This document shows positions 24,714 to 35,345 of a stretch of 64,000 bases of DNA, piece after piece. The notes below the pieces were generated by a model. It searched no databases, was not told the origin of the DNA, and saw only the letters and a program-made list of their open reading frames with translations. The stretch comes from Fasciola hepatica. Lineage: Eukaryota > Platyhelminthes > Trematoda > Plagiorchiida > Fasciolidae. The stretch is from NCBI GenBank assembly GCA_948099385.1, contig CANUEZ040000180.1, forward strand, positions 2,171,001-2,235,000, given 5' to 3'. How positions within the stretch are numbered: position 1 is the stretch's first letter; every line of letters begins with the position of its first letter. Made by a program: the position numbers and the translations under genes.

Positions 24714-25260
24714 TCAGGTTTTCTCGTCCTGGAAAGCACGAAACGGATAGTAAGACAACAAGAAATCCACGACATGGTTCTGACCGCAAGAACTATAGCT
24801 GCTTTGTTTTTCTATGGCAGCCAGTGAGGATCTCTGAGAACCCGAGCGCAGAATACTGGATAAGACGAGGCTCCAGCTTCCATATCCCGTGGTCTGAAGT
24901 AATCTGATTTGATCCTTGGTATCGGTTGGCGAAGGCAAATCTACAATGGTGCCGACCATTCCGGGGTCCGGTATGACACATTTGCTTGCGATAACGTGGC
25001 CGCAAAACTGGAGTGCCTTTGATAATTGCCCGTTTTTCCCGCTTTGGCTCATTCCCATCACGGGTAAACTGTTGCAGGAATGAATCAAACCATCTGTTGT
25101 TTTGCTCAATAATGTGGTTCAAAAAGAATAAAATCATTCTCTGAGAGGAGCACTGTGTGTTAGTTTTCCACTGCTTGAGTAATTTTTTGTGCAATGGTAC
25201 GCTCAACACCTTCAGGCCTGAAGGTAAGCGCGTTCATCTGTAATAGTCTTACGACGTGTC
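24714..25260 (-). pseudogene. Gypsy reverse transcriptase to RNase H remnant
   Basis: Near 25.2 kb the minus strand reads 'LPSGLKVLSVPLHKKLLKQW' (consensus LPFGLK.APATFQ.LM...). The 131-codon frame 24,714-25,109 then gives 'LQFCGHVIASKCVIPDPGMV' and 'TIVDLPSPTDTKDQ', the gypsy segment FLGHV.S..G...DP.KV..I...P.PT....LRSFLGL.GYY. It ends 'FRAFQDEKT' (consensus PVLAFPDE). The YxDD box between these is not preserved in any frame I could read. Confidence 0.75.
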
Positions 25261-25739
25261 AGAGGTGAAACACCATCTTAAAGTTTCGCCCAACTCTAAA
25301 TGACAAAAACGCTGAGGCCAGCTGAACTTTCGTAGGGCAAACGAGCATTTAGTAACTAAGGCAGATCATGTTTTATATGTACCAAAACGTGCACTCGCTT
25401 CAGAGCCTTGTTTAATGATTTGGGATTACTACAAATGCCAGTTTCTTTTTAAGATTAAGTCCCAGCCACAAATTGAATAACCTAGCCTGTCGGTTCATCA
25501 AACTTAACCAGGACGTTTTTCTATGTGGATGCCCAACCCGCTCTCAAATCGTTCTCTTACTGTGTGTGGAACACGCCTCGTCGGTAGCGCCATGGGTTTC
25601 GCGGACCTCTGTACGTGTGTTGTCACCAACCCCGGAAGCCATCCCAGACTCCCATCGGAAACAAAAGCTTAATATTCCGAATAACGTCTGACGTTATCAA
25701 ATACACGGTTGGAGAATGAACCATAGAAGAATGACGCTA

Positions 25740-26181
25740 AGCCCAGATTTTTCGTCGATTCATATCCGAGGATGAGAACATGGCTCTAGTCTACCACAAC
25801 AAGGATAATAAGTAATGAAAGTTCATCCATGAGAACGATGACTTTGAGCACCTCTAAACCCCCTAGGTGGACCTGTTCGTGGTCCCGCATAAAGAGTCTC
25901 TTCTGTTTTAGTGTCGATGCGGCACTGGACAGAGAGTTTGCAGCCTGATACTCACTGATGCTCCAGTATCTAGCCATAAATCCACCTCCTTTCAGTTAGC
26001 CACATCTTGGCAAAAATGTCCCTTTGCTTTGCCGGCATTTGAACCCCACTGGCTCGATGTGCTTGGTGATGAGTTTTTTCTCTTTCCACTGTTTTCTTGG
26101 AGAAACATTACCTTGAACACTGGTTGCGCTTCTTGCGGCTATCACAATTTTTCCAAGGCTGGACCTTTTTCTGTTCTCCAA
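25740..26181 (-). pseudogene. Gypsy zinc knuckle and protease remnant
   Basis: Minus frames at 25,996-26,181 show 'GFKCRQSKGTFLPRCG', a damaged C..C....GH....C knuckle (GVKCR.CGKKGHFAKMC). The next frame (25,786-25,977) has 'SISEYQAANSLSSAASTLKQ' and later 'LIILVVVD' followed by an eroded LL.G block, resembling the middle and end of gypsy retropepsin. The DTGA active-site segment lies at the frame junction and is not preserved. Support is moderate and relies on position between gag and RT. Confidence 0.55.
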
Positions 26182-26196
26182 AAGTCTGATCTGCCA

Positions 26197-26592
26197 CTAA
26201 ATTAACGCTTTGTCTTTCGCACCTTGATTACCTAGGACGTTATCTTTTAAAGATCGGGCGATCCTAAAGCATTCAACGTCCTTAGGAGTTTTTTCGGCTG
26301 CTTCCCCGCCCCGGGCAAACGCCGACGCACTGGTTGGGTTTAGGGTTTCGGAAGTTTCAACAACCTTTCCTTTCAACCTGGGGTCGCGTAAATCAGTCGC
26401 TATTCTGTCCCGCACTAGACTCTTGTCTAGGCAGATGCGAAAGCTGCATAATCTTAGCAGCTCTGCCAAAAAAAATACAAAATGGCCGAATGTTTTGCCA
26501 GGTTCCTGTGTTTTCTGGTCACAAAAGAGAGCCTCTTGCACTTTGTTGCACTGGCCAAGATAATATGGTTCAGGTTTAAGTGCAACCGTCAT
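26197..26592 (-). pseudogene. Gypsy gag (retrotransposon capsid) remnant
   Basis: A 131-codon minus frame contains 'KTQEPGKTFGHFVFFLAELL' and 'DKSLVRDRIATDLRDPRLKG', then 'SASAFARGGEAAEKT'. This is the retrotransposon gag helical core (Q.PGES...F...LR.LA..C.F...LRDR.V.GLRD...R..LL....LT...A...A...E.A). The family forms the cytoplasmic particle that packages element RNA. The upstream gag N-terminus is not recognisable beyond 26.6 kb. Confidence 0.75.
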
Positions 26593-26599
26593 TCAGTCC

Positions 26600-28550
26600 C
26601 TACTGTCAAATCAGAATAATTTGGAAATCCAGTGACGATACCAAGCGTCATCGGTCTACTGCTGCGACGAAACTGAGCTAGCCAGATGGTTTTTAATCGA
26701 TACCGCATTGTCGAGAACGTCCAAAGATCTTCATATTTTGTTCGCCACGGCCTCACTTGTCAGCCCATCGTCTCGGGCCTCACACAACCAGGTGCGCCTG
26801 TGGATGGATCTGCTGGTGATTCTAAGTTCATGCCTCCGATACCAACATTTCCACATCAGTTCTCTCTGTCAATACTTCAACCATCCAGTTCTTCGGGAAA
26901 GTCAATGAGGTTATTTTCACTGGGTGCAAAGAGTAAATCTGAACCACTGCCAGTTGTCCGAATAACCCCGTACATCAGATGAAGAGTAACCCAAGAAGGC
27001 GGTGAAGCTCGATTTCTGTGATCCACATTCTCGTCATTATATCACGTTCTATATGAACAACGATAGGTGAACAGAACAAAGATCAATATGAGGCGATCAT
27101 TGGTTTACGAAGCATTGTGCGAGAATCAAATCAGACGATCTACAGTATTTGGAACAAAAGTCATTCACCGACCAATCAGAGGACCACATTACTCTTGGAA
27201 AACTAAAGCATGGCCAATACGTAGTTCACCATTCGACAACAGCAACATTTGGAGCTCATGGCGGTCTAATCACGAAGGAAATTTGCAGCTCAGGAGGTCA
27301 AGAAAATGAAAGCCAATCGGCTAACGCCGGAAGTTGTGTGACCCGACCTCCGTCCACTATGGCACTAGATAAAGCTTAACAAGTAAAAACAAAGAGAACA
27401 TCAGAGCTCAAGGCTCATGTTGCGGAGAGAAGAACGATTGCAGTCAGCTTACTGGAGGTGTGATGGCAGCAAAGATGTTAGAGCTAGAGTTTATACAGAG
27501 CTGGCATACCTCTGATTAGACTTTGTGTACAGAATAGACCTCATGTTTGCTGGGACTAATTTATCAGAATGTAGCTATTGCTCTCTAATGGAGAGCGTTG
27601 ACCTGTGACTTGGGCTTAAAACCACCGGTGTAGAAAAATTAAAGAAGGAAGTATCATGGCGGAAAGCAGGTTTCAGGTGCCAGAAAACGGGGCCAACGTT
27701 GGCACCGAATTCCATTGACGTGATGTTATCCGATTCGATTTGAGTGCGGCTGGAAATGACGTAACTGCTTAGCAGCCAGGCACCGCATTACCAGAAATGC
27801 ACAAACCTCCTAGGAAAATGCAAAGATTAATCACAAGGTTGGTGACTGGGTAGGTTGGACAGAGTCGCACAGATCGTCTTCTAACCTCGGGTTTGATCTC
27901 AATGAGAATGCCACGCGTGCGTGAGGATCCGATAAAAGCCAAGATAATGAAGGGGCCGTCAAGTATAGGTCGAAAAGACCTTTTCCGTCCGATCACAGGG
28001 AGAGGCACAAAGAGCATAACTTTGGACCGCAAAGAAAGCGATCATGACGTCAAATTGGGAAAATTACTTATCAAATGCAGTGATGCCTTTTTCGGAATAA
28101 GCTCCCGGAGGAAGTCGCAAACTCCACGACAGTTAAGGATTTCAAGAAAACGGTAGACGAATGTCGGGGTGGGCAGCGTACTCCAATGTTGGGTAGTTTT
28201 AAAGGCAGAGATAATTCACTCATTGTTTCCTCTCTTTTCTCTGCCAGTGCTGACATTTCCCAAAAACTCCGCCTTATAGAGAAAGAATATATCACACAGA
28301 GGCTAATAAGACGCTCCGACAACACTACTATCTGGATACACGATTGGCTTTAGCCACGGAAAGTCCTGCGCATACTGAGCCCTAGTAATCCATCGAGATG
28401 AAGAAGCAAAAGTGAACACAGACGTCGCAGACCAATGGAAATCACTTCATCGCTCATTGGTCCAAGAATCTGAACTGATTCATCGGTTCGAACCTCAAGT
28501 TCTGTCAGCCGGCCTAACCTGACCTGAATCAAACTGATCTGAGATCAAAC
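26600..28550. other. Unassigned DNA
   Basis: Frames of 80-98 codons on both strands (26,686-26,982; 27,067-27,309; 27,893-28,156) show no domain. A gypsy LTR or gag N-terminus might be expected at the left end but is not recognisable. Confidence 0.35.
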
Positions 28551-28559
28551 TGCGTTTAT

Positions 28560-28870
28560 GGGCGGAACAGAGCAAGCTGGCCGCCTATGAAGCTAGAAGG
28601 GAGCTTTCTAGGCTGGATTTGATAATTTACTGCAAACAAGCAGATGTATTTCTACCCCTGTGCGAAAGCGTAGTTAGGCTCCACTTCGAGTACTATGTAC
28701 AGGCTTGGGCAACTTTCCTCCACTACAGACTGAGGGCATACGAAGATTGTCAGTATTTGAACACCGATGCCTAGAGGACAGTTCACACTGCTTCCAGGTT
28801 TACGACCAGAAATCGGATCCAGCTGCTGCGATCAGCGTGCCACACAATGTACCTTCCTGGAGCCACTGTT
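28560..28870 (+). pseudogene. Possible LINE RT C-terminal scrap
   Basis: The plus strand reads 'VVRLHFEYYVQAWATFLHY' (consensus TMVRPHLEYC.QAW.P....), a segment that follows the RT catalytic core in jockey/CR1-like LINEs. A second frame about 50 nt on reads 'TRRLSVFEHRCL', a phrase seen in RTE C-terminal regions. The two may be separate fragments. No catalytic motif is present. Confidence 0.4.
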
Positions 28871-30680
28871 CTTCGTAATTTGAACACACTACCTCAACGA
28901 CCACCTTAGATGCCTTAGGTTCCTTTTCGCCGGCAGCGCGGTGCTGACGGGAAGTCCCTCCAAAATGGAGAGAGGCAGAGACTTACTCCGAATTAGCCCG
29001 TGTACAGCCAGGTGGCAGTTGCCACTGAACTGAAGGAGGTCCAAGAAAACGATAATATGTGCTAATCTGGGTCACCAATGCGCAACTAGAACCACTGATT
29101 ATGACCCTTCGGAGTCCGTGCTTTGGGCGATCGACCTTGAGTTTGCATTTCAGGCTGAAGTAACCCTCGGTCGATGCTTAGTGGTCACGAATATGCGCAC
29201 TCGGGAGCCGCGTCAGCTCACACTGTAAAATCCAGGAACCCGAGTACTGGTGTTGTCTTACAAGTCAGTCTTTAAGTCACACATGGAGCGCCGTATCCGA
29301 ACCTTGAATTCTACACTGGAAAAAATATCCTCCTCGGAGAGGCCTAATGCGGGTGTACTGTACGGACCTGTTACCAATCACGTGCCATGCGATGACGCAC
29401 TAGATTATCTGAGCCTATTGTTGGAAAAAGGGGTGACCTGATAAAGGCCTTCAGGCAACCCAGGAACTTGTTGGTACGGGGCCAGCCCGCCGTTACCCCA
29501 CCTTTACAGAAGTGCCCCAAAGGCACAAGCACAAGATCGGGTAGCCACTTGCTTACGGGAACATATATAAGCAAGGTCACTTAGATGTAGAATAGCAACA
29601 GTGAAACCAAGTACCGTTGACTGAGATGAAAGCAGCCTCCGTGGTGCGCTTCAGAGCCCATCTAGACAAAAGAAGAGCTTCCCTATTCCCAGAACAAACT
29701 TGGACTGAATGAGCTGTCTCAGCACACTTGCCTCCCTTTCCTTTTGTACATTTTTTGTCTTTCTTACTGGCAAACATAAGTTTCTTTTAGGCTACTTCGT
29801 TCCACTATCAGTCCAGTCGATCCTCACTTCGCTGGCACACATTAATCTTCCCCTTTCCTGCAATTTTCCAAACGCAATTTCATCTACGGTTTCCACAGCT
29901 ACCCAAGCAAATCCTTCTGGTAAATCTGACCCACTACAAAGGAGGGGAAGCTGTGGATGTACCGGACGCGTGGGCTCATAGGACTTCCGCTCGTCCGGAT
30001 GACAAACCCGATGGGCGCCTCTAACCCTTCACGGGTAATTTCTCTACTAAACCACGACAAACAGCTGGCTAAAAATTGTCGAAGCCCGGAGGGATTCGCC
30101 CCAATACCCACTGGAGCCACGAACTAGTCCTTACTCTCAAGCTGAAGCTGAGGGTCCCGTAACTAAACCTGACCTTAATTTCTTCTCAAAAAAAGAGAAC
30201 TAAAAGGAGGTCTCACAGAAGCCTGCAGAATTGTGAGAGGTGTAACCGGAACAGAAGCCATGTATATGTTTGAGATGGCTCCTGGGGAGCGGGCAGGAGG
30301 GAATTGCGCTTTCTATGCCAAAAATGAGAAAAACATTTTTCCACGAAAATGGCGTTTGGAAAGTGGACCCCATCGGTTGATGAGTTGGTAAGTTAAAAGA
30401 GGTAGAACCTTCCGAAGAAATGCCACATAATAACAAAAGGGCAGACATTCCTAAAGGTAGATTTTTGGAGAAAAGGGGAACCCCGAGTGAAAAATTGTGC
30501 TAGGCGTCTTGTGGACCGAAATCACTGCCTTGAGAGAGATTCATCGTGGATTTCATGGGGAAATGTAACAGCATTTTTTCTCTTGCCTCGAAAGTGGGAT
30601 TAGTTCTCTATTGCTTCTTTATTCACCAAATCTGGATCAACGAAAGTTTTTCCAAGCTGAAGGGACAGGAGGAACTCACA
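28870..30680. other. Unassigned DNA
   Basis: Only short frames occur (longest 90 codons, 29,709-29,981). Nothing recognisable on either strand. Confidence 0.35.
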
Positions 30681-30689
30681 GCCTTCTTA

Positions 30690-30835
30690 GTGGTGGTGCC
30701 GACCCCAGCGTATACTGCCGAAAGCAACCCGGGAGCTCTATAGAACTCGGCAATTACCGCTCCCTCGTATCGATGTCGAGCGCGCGATCCAAGAGTCACG
30801 TGCTCCAGTTTCAGAACTCGTCAGAAGATTTGTAA
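30690..30835 (+). pseudogene. Possible LINE RT N-terminal scrap
   Basis: The plus frame reads 'PGSSIELGNYRSLVSMSSAR', similar to the NYRPVSLTSV segment at the start of LINE RT. It lies 5' of the LINE-C endonuclease rather than behind it, so it would be a separate fragment. One short motif supports it. Confidence 0.3.
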
Positions 30836-31584
30836 TACCTAATGGTTTCAGCTACAAAAGGTAAACGAAATCATGAAGTAACAGGGGCCAAAATGTCCAC
30901 CGGTGTCTAAGTCTGGATAGAGGAGCACCCAAGCCCGTTTCTTGGGGGCAGTGTTAGGAGCCTCGGAAACCGGCTAACGCAACAACTGCTTGAGCACACG
31001 ATTTGTCGGAGCCACACTAAGTCCTGTTCAGATTGATGCGAGGGGACTGAGGGAGCCTAAAATAGAAGTTCGTCCCTCGTCACCAAGATGGGGGCCAGCA
31101 CTCGGAACAAGATCCGGGCGCCGCCCCTGCCAGCTCACAAACGGTGAAGGAAAAAGTCCGGGGTACTTAGCCGCAATTCACGCTGGTGGTCGCAGCTTTG
31201 AAAACCATCGATACGAAGTGACAGCAGAGGGGATCAACGCTGGTTTCATGACTGTCACCAAAACCTGACTGGAAGCGGAGAGTGAGCTTGGCTACTGCTT
31301 CCACCAGACTGATAAGGCGGATTAAGAGGATGGTTGAAATATCTCAATACTAGTCTCAGGCACAACACAGCAGATACCGGGATAAATTACCGTAGCATCG
31401 AATATACGGTCTGCCTTTTAGGATTAAAAACTACTAGAAACCAAAATAATTGTTGCGTGTGCACCGAAGAACCTCTGAAATCCCACCAGGGGATCTAGTC
31501 CCGCCGGTCCACATTCATATGGCCGCGTCTGAAACAGATAAACTCCTAACCTCGCGGGACTTCGAAGCCCCTAAAAGACTGGGT

Positions 31585-31990
31585 GAATCAGTGGGCAAAG
31601 GGAGGTGATTTTCTCATTGAACTACTATATCTTGGGCCAGTGGAGGCACCAGTTCAGTAAGTCTTACGACCAGCCTAGGGCAGAGTGAGGAAGAATGCTG
31701 GGCTGCTGGACTCGGTAGTCACGGAACACACATGGTTCCGATGGACTACAGATATCAGCCCTCTTAGAGTAATGGACCACAGGGTGACCAACCATAACTT
31801 CTTGGTAGCAAAGATGCCTACCAAACTCAGAACAGGATCTGAGAACCTTGATGTACAAGGCCCAGTTATCGCTGCCCAGGCTTCAAAGTGGGACACCCAG
31901 CGTATAAATATAGAGGAGGATCGGATGGCATCCAGCAAGAATCCTATCCAGCTCACAGAGCTGTATGCGCCAGTGTGCAGAAATTAGAAG
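31585..31990 (+). pseudogene. LINE-C endonuclease C-terminal part
   Basis: A 100-codon plus frame (31,685-31,987) reads 'NAGLLDSVVTEHTWF', then 'ISPLRVMDHRVTNHNF' and 'MPTKLRTGSENL'. This parallels the LINE endonuclease end (SLLDLV.T......I..L.PLG.SDH.V..F.F). The SDH box has become MDH, keeping the catalytic-site D and H. The preceding GDFN box is not visible. The frame breaks shortly after. Confidence 0.6.
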
Positions 31991-32624
31991 GTAGCATGGT
32001 GATCCAGCAGGGCGATCAGAGCCCAAAACCGGAAACGCCGTGCGTGGTGTCTGCTTTGCCAGACAAGAGGCAGCAAGAGATACCCTTGGTTCAAAATGTC
32101 AAGGAAAGTGGGCATCAGTGTCTGTAGGCAGTGCAAGCCATCTCTAGATCACCTTAGCTGAAAACTTTAAGCGATGCCCGATAGTCCACCACAGCTACTC
32201 TCAATCGAGAAAGGTCTTGCCTGTAGCTGCTTGTTGTGACAGGGACGAGGATGGTTGCTATGGGCTCGTCAAAGGCTCGAAAGGCATGATATGCGACAGC
32301 ACTTCGAGTAACTTTATCCGAGAAACAGCGGGCTAGTCCCGGCAAAACGAGATCCCTCCAGAATATGGGTGATGCTGTCTGCCGCATTCGCATTCACCGG
32401 AGAACACAATATGCGACAAATCCGCTTTTTATCGTGTCAGTAAGTACGTACCTAAGCGAGCAATCAAACCGTTGAACAGTGGACAAGAATAAAGCAAGCA
32501 GCACACTGTCGGGTCTGATCAAGCAAGGCCGCCCAGCAACGGGCTCGTTAGGACCACAGCCAAAGTCCCATTGGCTGGAGCAAGCTGTGTGTGCCATGGG
32601 CCAGGTCACAGTTATGTGCGTAGA

Positions 32625-33375
32625 TGCGCCAGCAGATCATTTAGGTGAAAACAAGATAGTTTCCGACAAACAATGCGGACTTGCCAAACGGATTGGGCCT
32701 GGGCAACCTGATACACTCTTTTGCTTTAAAAAGGCCAGACTAGGTTGAGGCGAGCTAGTTGGGGTCTGTTGTTTGAACTTCCAAAAGCTCTTCGACTCCA
32801 TAAACCACCCCCTTAGGATACGCAAAATGGAGGAGCCAGGTCTAGCGCCTCGGGTTGCTGGAATGGACCCGGGCGTATCTTGGAAACTGAATCCATCAAG
32901 TGGAAACAAACCACAAGGGCTGGGGCTTTCAGTGGGGTCCCTCAGGGGTCAGCCCTGGGTCGTCTTCCGCTTAGATCTACGTCGACTATATGTTAAAATT
33001 TGTGCGAAAACTCAAGATACCTATTTGCTAACGGCTTAGGCTGATGGTTGAGACCGGAACCGCATCCGTTCAAGGGGCTTTGATTAGAGTTCACTCCTGG
33101 ATTACGCAGTGGCTGCCTCCACTCAGAGTAAAGATGTGTAGGCATCTCACTCGAGAAGTCGATGGTGAATCAGCGTGCCTAGACCTAAGAAACCCGCAGA
33201 GACAGGGAAGTTCAGGGATAACATCGACGGTGGGGTCCGGATGAACGATCGCTACTGGCGGTCCCAGCTGAATCTGGCTCCCGCGGCTAAGGCTCGATTG
33301 GCGCTCCATCAATCACTGCGCTCAATAACGTCAAGAAGAGCCCTCGTATTTTCGCCTGTGCAAGACGCTCGTTAG
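32625..33375 (+). pseudogene. LINE-C reverse transcriptase remnant
   Basis: Plus frames give 'HLGENKIVSDKQCGLAKRI' (consensus HL..N.I.S.KQHGF.KG.SC), 'NFQKLFDSINHPLRIRKMEE' with 'GLAPRVAG' (motif A, consensus DFSKAFDSVNH.LLI.KLE..GI), a decayed GVPQGSALG-type segment near 32.93 kb, and 'RSQLNLAPAAKARLALHQSL' at 33.26 kb from the C-terminal region. The motif A aspartate corresponding to FDS is kept. FADD is not readable. Several stops lie in between. Confidence 0.75.
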
Positions 33376-33399
33376 TCTACACCTAGAATATTTTGTCTG

Positions 33400-34340
33400 T
33401 TTCAGCCCTGGCTTTGGTGCAGGACACCGCAGCTCCTCAGAAAGTTTAGCGATAAATCAGCAGGGTGCCAGTGGGACCGGAGCACAAAACGCATTCAGAA
33501 AGGGCAATGGCGCTAAAAATCCTCTATGAAAAATGGAAGACTCAGACGGAAGGTTAACAGAATTATTCAGTGTAACCAACGGGCCGCTCACATCAACAAA
33601 AGCAATATTACTATTGCCTCTGGACACCAGACCTAGAAAACAGGAGAAGAAATTCTTTAAGCCAAGTATATTGGGGACCGGAGGAGCAACATTTTCTGCT
33701 TCTTCCTCGCCGCTTACCCACGAATTATGTCGCTAACTTAAGTTATGCCTATAGTTTCGATGGTACTTTTTGTGGTACGGTTTGACCTGCTTTTGCCTGT
33801 TTCATTATTTGAGAGCTTCTGAATCCGGATCAATATAAAGCGTTACTGGATGCAGCGCCATGGTCACTGTTTGTCCGTTTCATACCCAATAATCACGTTA
33901 CCTCTACCTTTTGGGCATAGCTGAGGCTACTCCAGGCCTGCCCCATGGTAATAATTGAAGGAGAAAAGGTGGAACCTGGCCAAAAAATTATTGCGGTCAT
34001 AACTTGGTGTATGTGATTCGTCACTTAAAGGCAATCCCATAATGAACCACTTTGCTCCACTGCGTCTCCATCAACGGCGAACTTGATTTGATCTTCGAAG
34101 CAGTGGTATCACTAGTTGCGTGTTCGTAGGCGCAGTTTCTCTGGCAGGCAAGCTTCATACACCAAATATGAGACTCGTCTGAACCGTGTTCAAAGCATCA
34201 GATGCAAACGTGCTTTTATTCATACCAAGAAGCTGGCCGCAGGTTGGCCCTGGCCTGGGACAGCTGAGCTGAGTAAACTTGGGGTGAACCGAAGACTAGC
34301 CTCAGGCTTGATTCTCTGGAGGGCTTTGCAATTGCAGTCC
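33400..34340. other. Unassigned DNA, possibly RT part of LINE-F
   Basis: LINE-F linker sequence ends near 34,341 on the minus strand, so its RT would be expected here. I could not recognise RT motifs in any minus frame. Plus frames at 33,533-33,736 and 34,116-34,349 carry no domain. Confidence 0.3.
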
Positions 34341-34562
34341 TTATGGTGACTGGAATGGCAGGATGAACACAGTCCGGCGCCGCAGCCTCGAGCTATTCAG
34401 ACTGCTCAACACCAGCTCAAACTCATATACACTAGTGACTTCACCCATGAGGATGGTCTGCTGGGTTACCGTTGTCTCATGCCGTCTCCCGTCGTGTAAA
34501 CTTTGCACAATTTCAAAGAAGTTCTTCAGAGCATGCGCTTTCTCGTAAGCGATAGTTGACTG
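34341..34562 (-). mobile_element. LINE-F, downstream piece of a LINE split by BEL-1
   Basis: The minus strand reads 'STIAYEKAHALKNFFEIVQS' and later 'LVLSSLNSSRLRR', matching the linker just before LINE RT (KAEALN.FFSSVFT ... V...L..LN..KS.GPDG). The open frame starts inside the BEL-1 LTR end. The piece immediately upstream in the same LINE, ending 'VGWVANKSGVQSVT', lies 13.6 kb away at 48.2 kb, directly outside the other BEL-1 LTR. Together they fit one interrupted LINE. Confidence 0.65.
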
Positions 34563-34885
34563 TGTAACGGTTATTCCGACTTTGAGCAACGTGTAGCCAA
34601 TTCAGAACTTATCCCAAAACAAGAACAAGATTGATTCATAGTTCCTACGGTACTGGATTAACAAGTTATACGCATAAAAGTATGCACAAACCCAGCTGTA
34701 CGGCCACAACGTCTAACAACGAGGACCAGAGTTCAACAATGAGAGTCCAATTTCGGATCAGGAGTATGACACTTCACGTGAGCAAAATATTAACAAACGT
34801 TGAAATGTAGTGATTGATGCGTGTTGTGCTTGTTCCAGGGTCAATAAAATAAGGAGCATAGTCTCAACAATACAAGTACGTTACA
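34563..34885 (-). repeat. 3' LTR of BEL-1 (323 bp)
   Basis: On the minus strand the repeat begins TGTAACGTACTTG and ends ACCGTTACA, giving a perfect 7-bp terminal inverted repeat. It is closely similar to 47,837-48,171 plus 40,337-40,354. It contains the uninterrupted counterpart (ggttattCCGACtttgagc, plus strand) of the site into which BEL-2 went in the 5' LTR. By hand count about 6-7% of positions differ from the 5' copy, apart from a roughly 25-bp length difference. Confidence 0.88.
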
Positions 34886-34910
34886 CCGCCCAGCAAATCC
34901 TCCCATGAAA
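34886..34910 (-). promoter_or_regulatory. Polypurine tract of BEL-1
   Basis: Immediately 5' of the 3' LTR on the minus strand lies GGGAGGATTTGCTGGGCGG. BEL-3 has a near copy (GGGAGGATTTTGTGGGCAG) in front of its LTR. In LTR elements such purine runs prime plus-strand DNA synthesis. The assignment rests on position and on conservation between the two elements. Confidence 0.65.
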
Positions 34911-35003
34911 CGGTCAACATCCATGGAGTAGATAGGAGTACTGATTCGCCCTAACCTACCTAGGCCCTAAGTCAGCGCATACGCAGGTCACCATGGACTT
35001 CGT

Positions 35004-35345
35004 CTATCGCTGGTCAGCCGCAGACATGGTCTTAGCTTGATCTGTAGCCTCAACCTCGCCCCCGCCATTGTCTCCTTCAAGCAGACATATCTTACGGATA
35101 TCTCGCAATACGTCTCCTTTTTTCGTTCTCACCACCACCGTGCATACGAGGCCATCAATTTCTGTACGGCAGTCCTTGATCACTCCAACCGGCCAATCGT
35201 CTTTATGTGAGTGGCTCTCCACGAGGATGACCACATTGCCACGTCTGAACGACCTCTGTTTGGAGATCCACTTTTGCCGAAGCTGCAGTGTCGGTAAGTA
35301 ATCTCCCGCCCATCGTTTCCAAAAAACATGTGCCAGGTGGTTCAC
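35004..35345 (-). pseudogene. BEL-1 DUF5641 domain (end of pol)
   Basis: A 113-codon open frame reads 'HLAHVFWKRWAGDYLPTLQL' then 'RQKWISKQRSFRRGNVVILV' and 'WPVGVIKDCRTEIDGLVCTV', ending with an acidic tail. This is the DUF5641 module that closes BEL/Pao pol after the integrase (FWKRW..EYLP.LQ.R.KW....RN...GD.V). Its function is not established; it may serve as an integrase C-terminal DNA-binding part. It is intact here but separated from the integrase by shifts. Confidence 0.9.

Larger units (their letters stand above)
24550..26600 (-). mobile_element. Ty3/gypsy LTR retrotransposon internal region, decayed
   Basis: Minus-strand blocks run in canonical gypsy order: gag core (26.58-26.2 kb), zinc-knuckle region (26.18-26.0 kb), protease-like block (25.98-25.75 kb), RT (about 25.3-24.95 kb), and RT thumb to RNase H start (24.95-24.7 kb). 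No integrase or LTR could be identified on either side. Frames change repeatedly. The gag core and the post-RT segment are the firmest parts. Confidence 0.75.
31580..33400 (+). mobile_element. LINE-C: jockey/CR1-like retrotransposon, decayed
   Basis: The plus strand carries the end of an endonuclease (31.58-31.9 kb), a linker (31.9-32.6 kb) and RT with C-terminal region (32.63-33.37 kb) in canonical order. It is on the opposite strand to nearly all other elements here. Spacing is normal for an EN-RT LINE, but all blocks are in shifting frames. No 5' end, tail or duplication was found. The stretch 30.84-31.58 kb just before it has a 92-codon frame without motifs. Confidence 0.7.
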
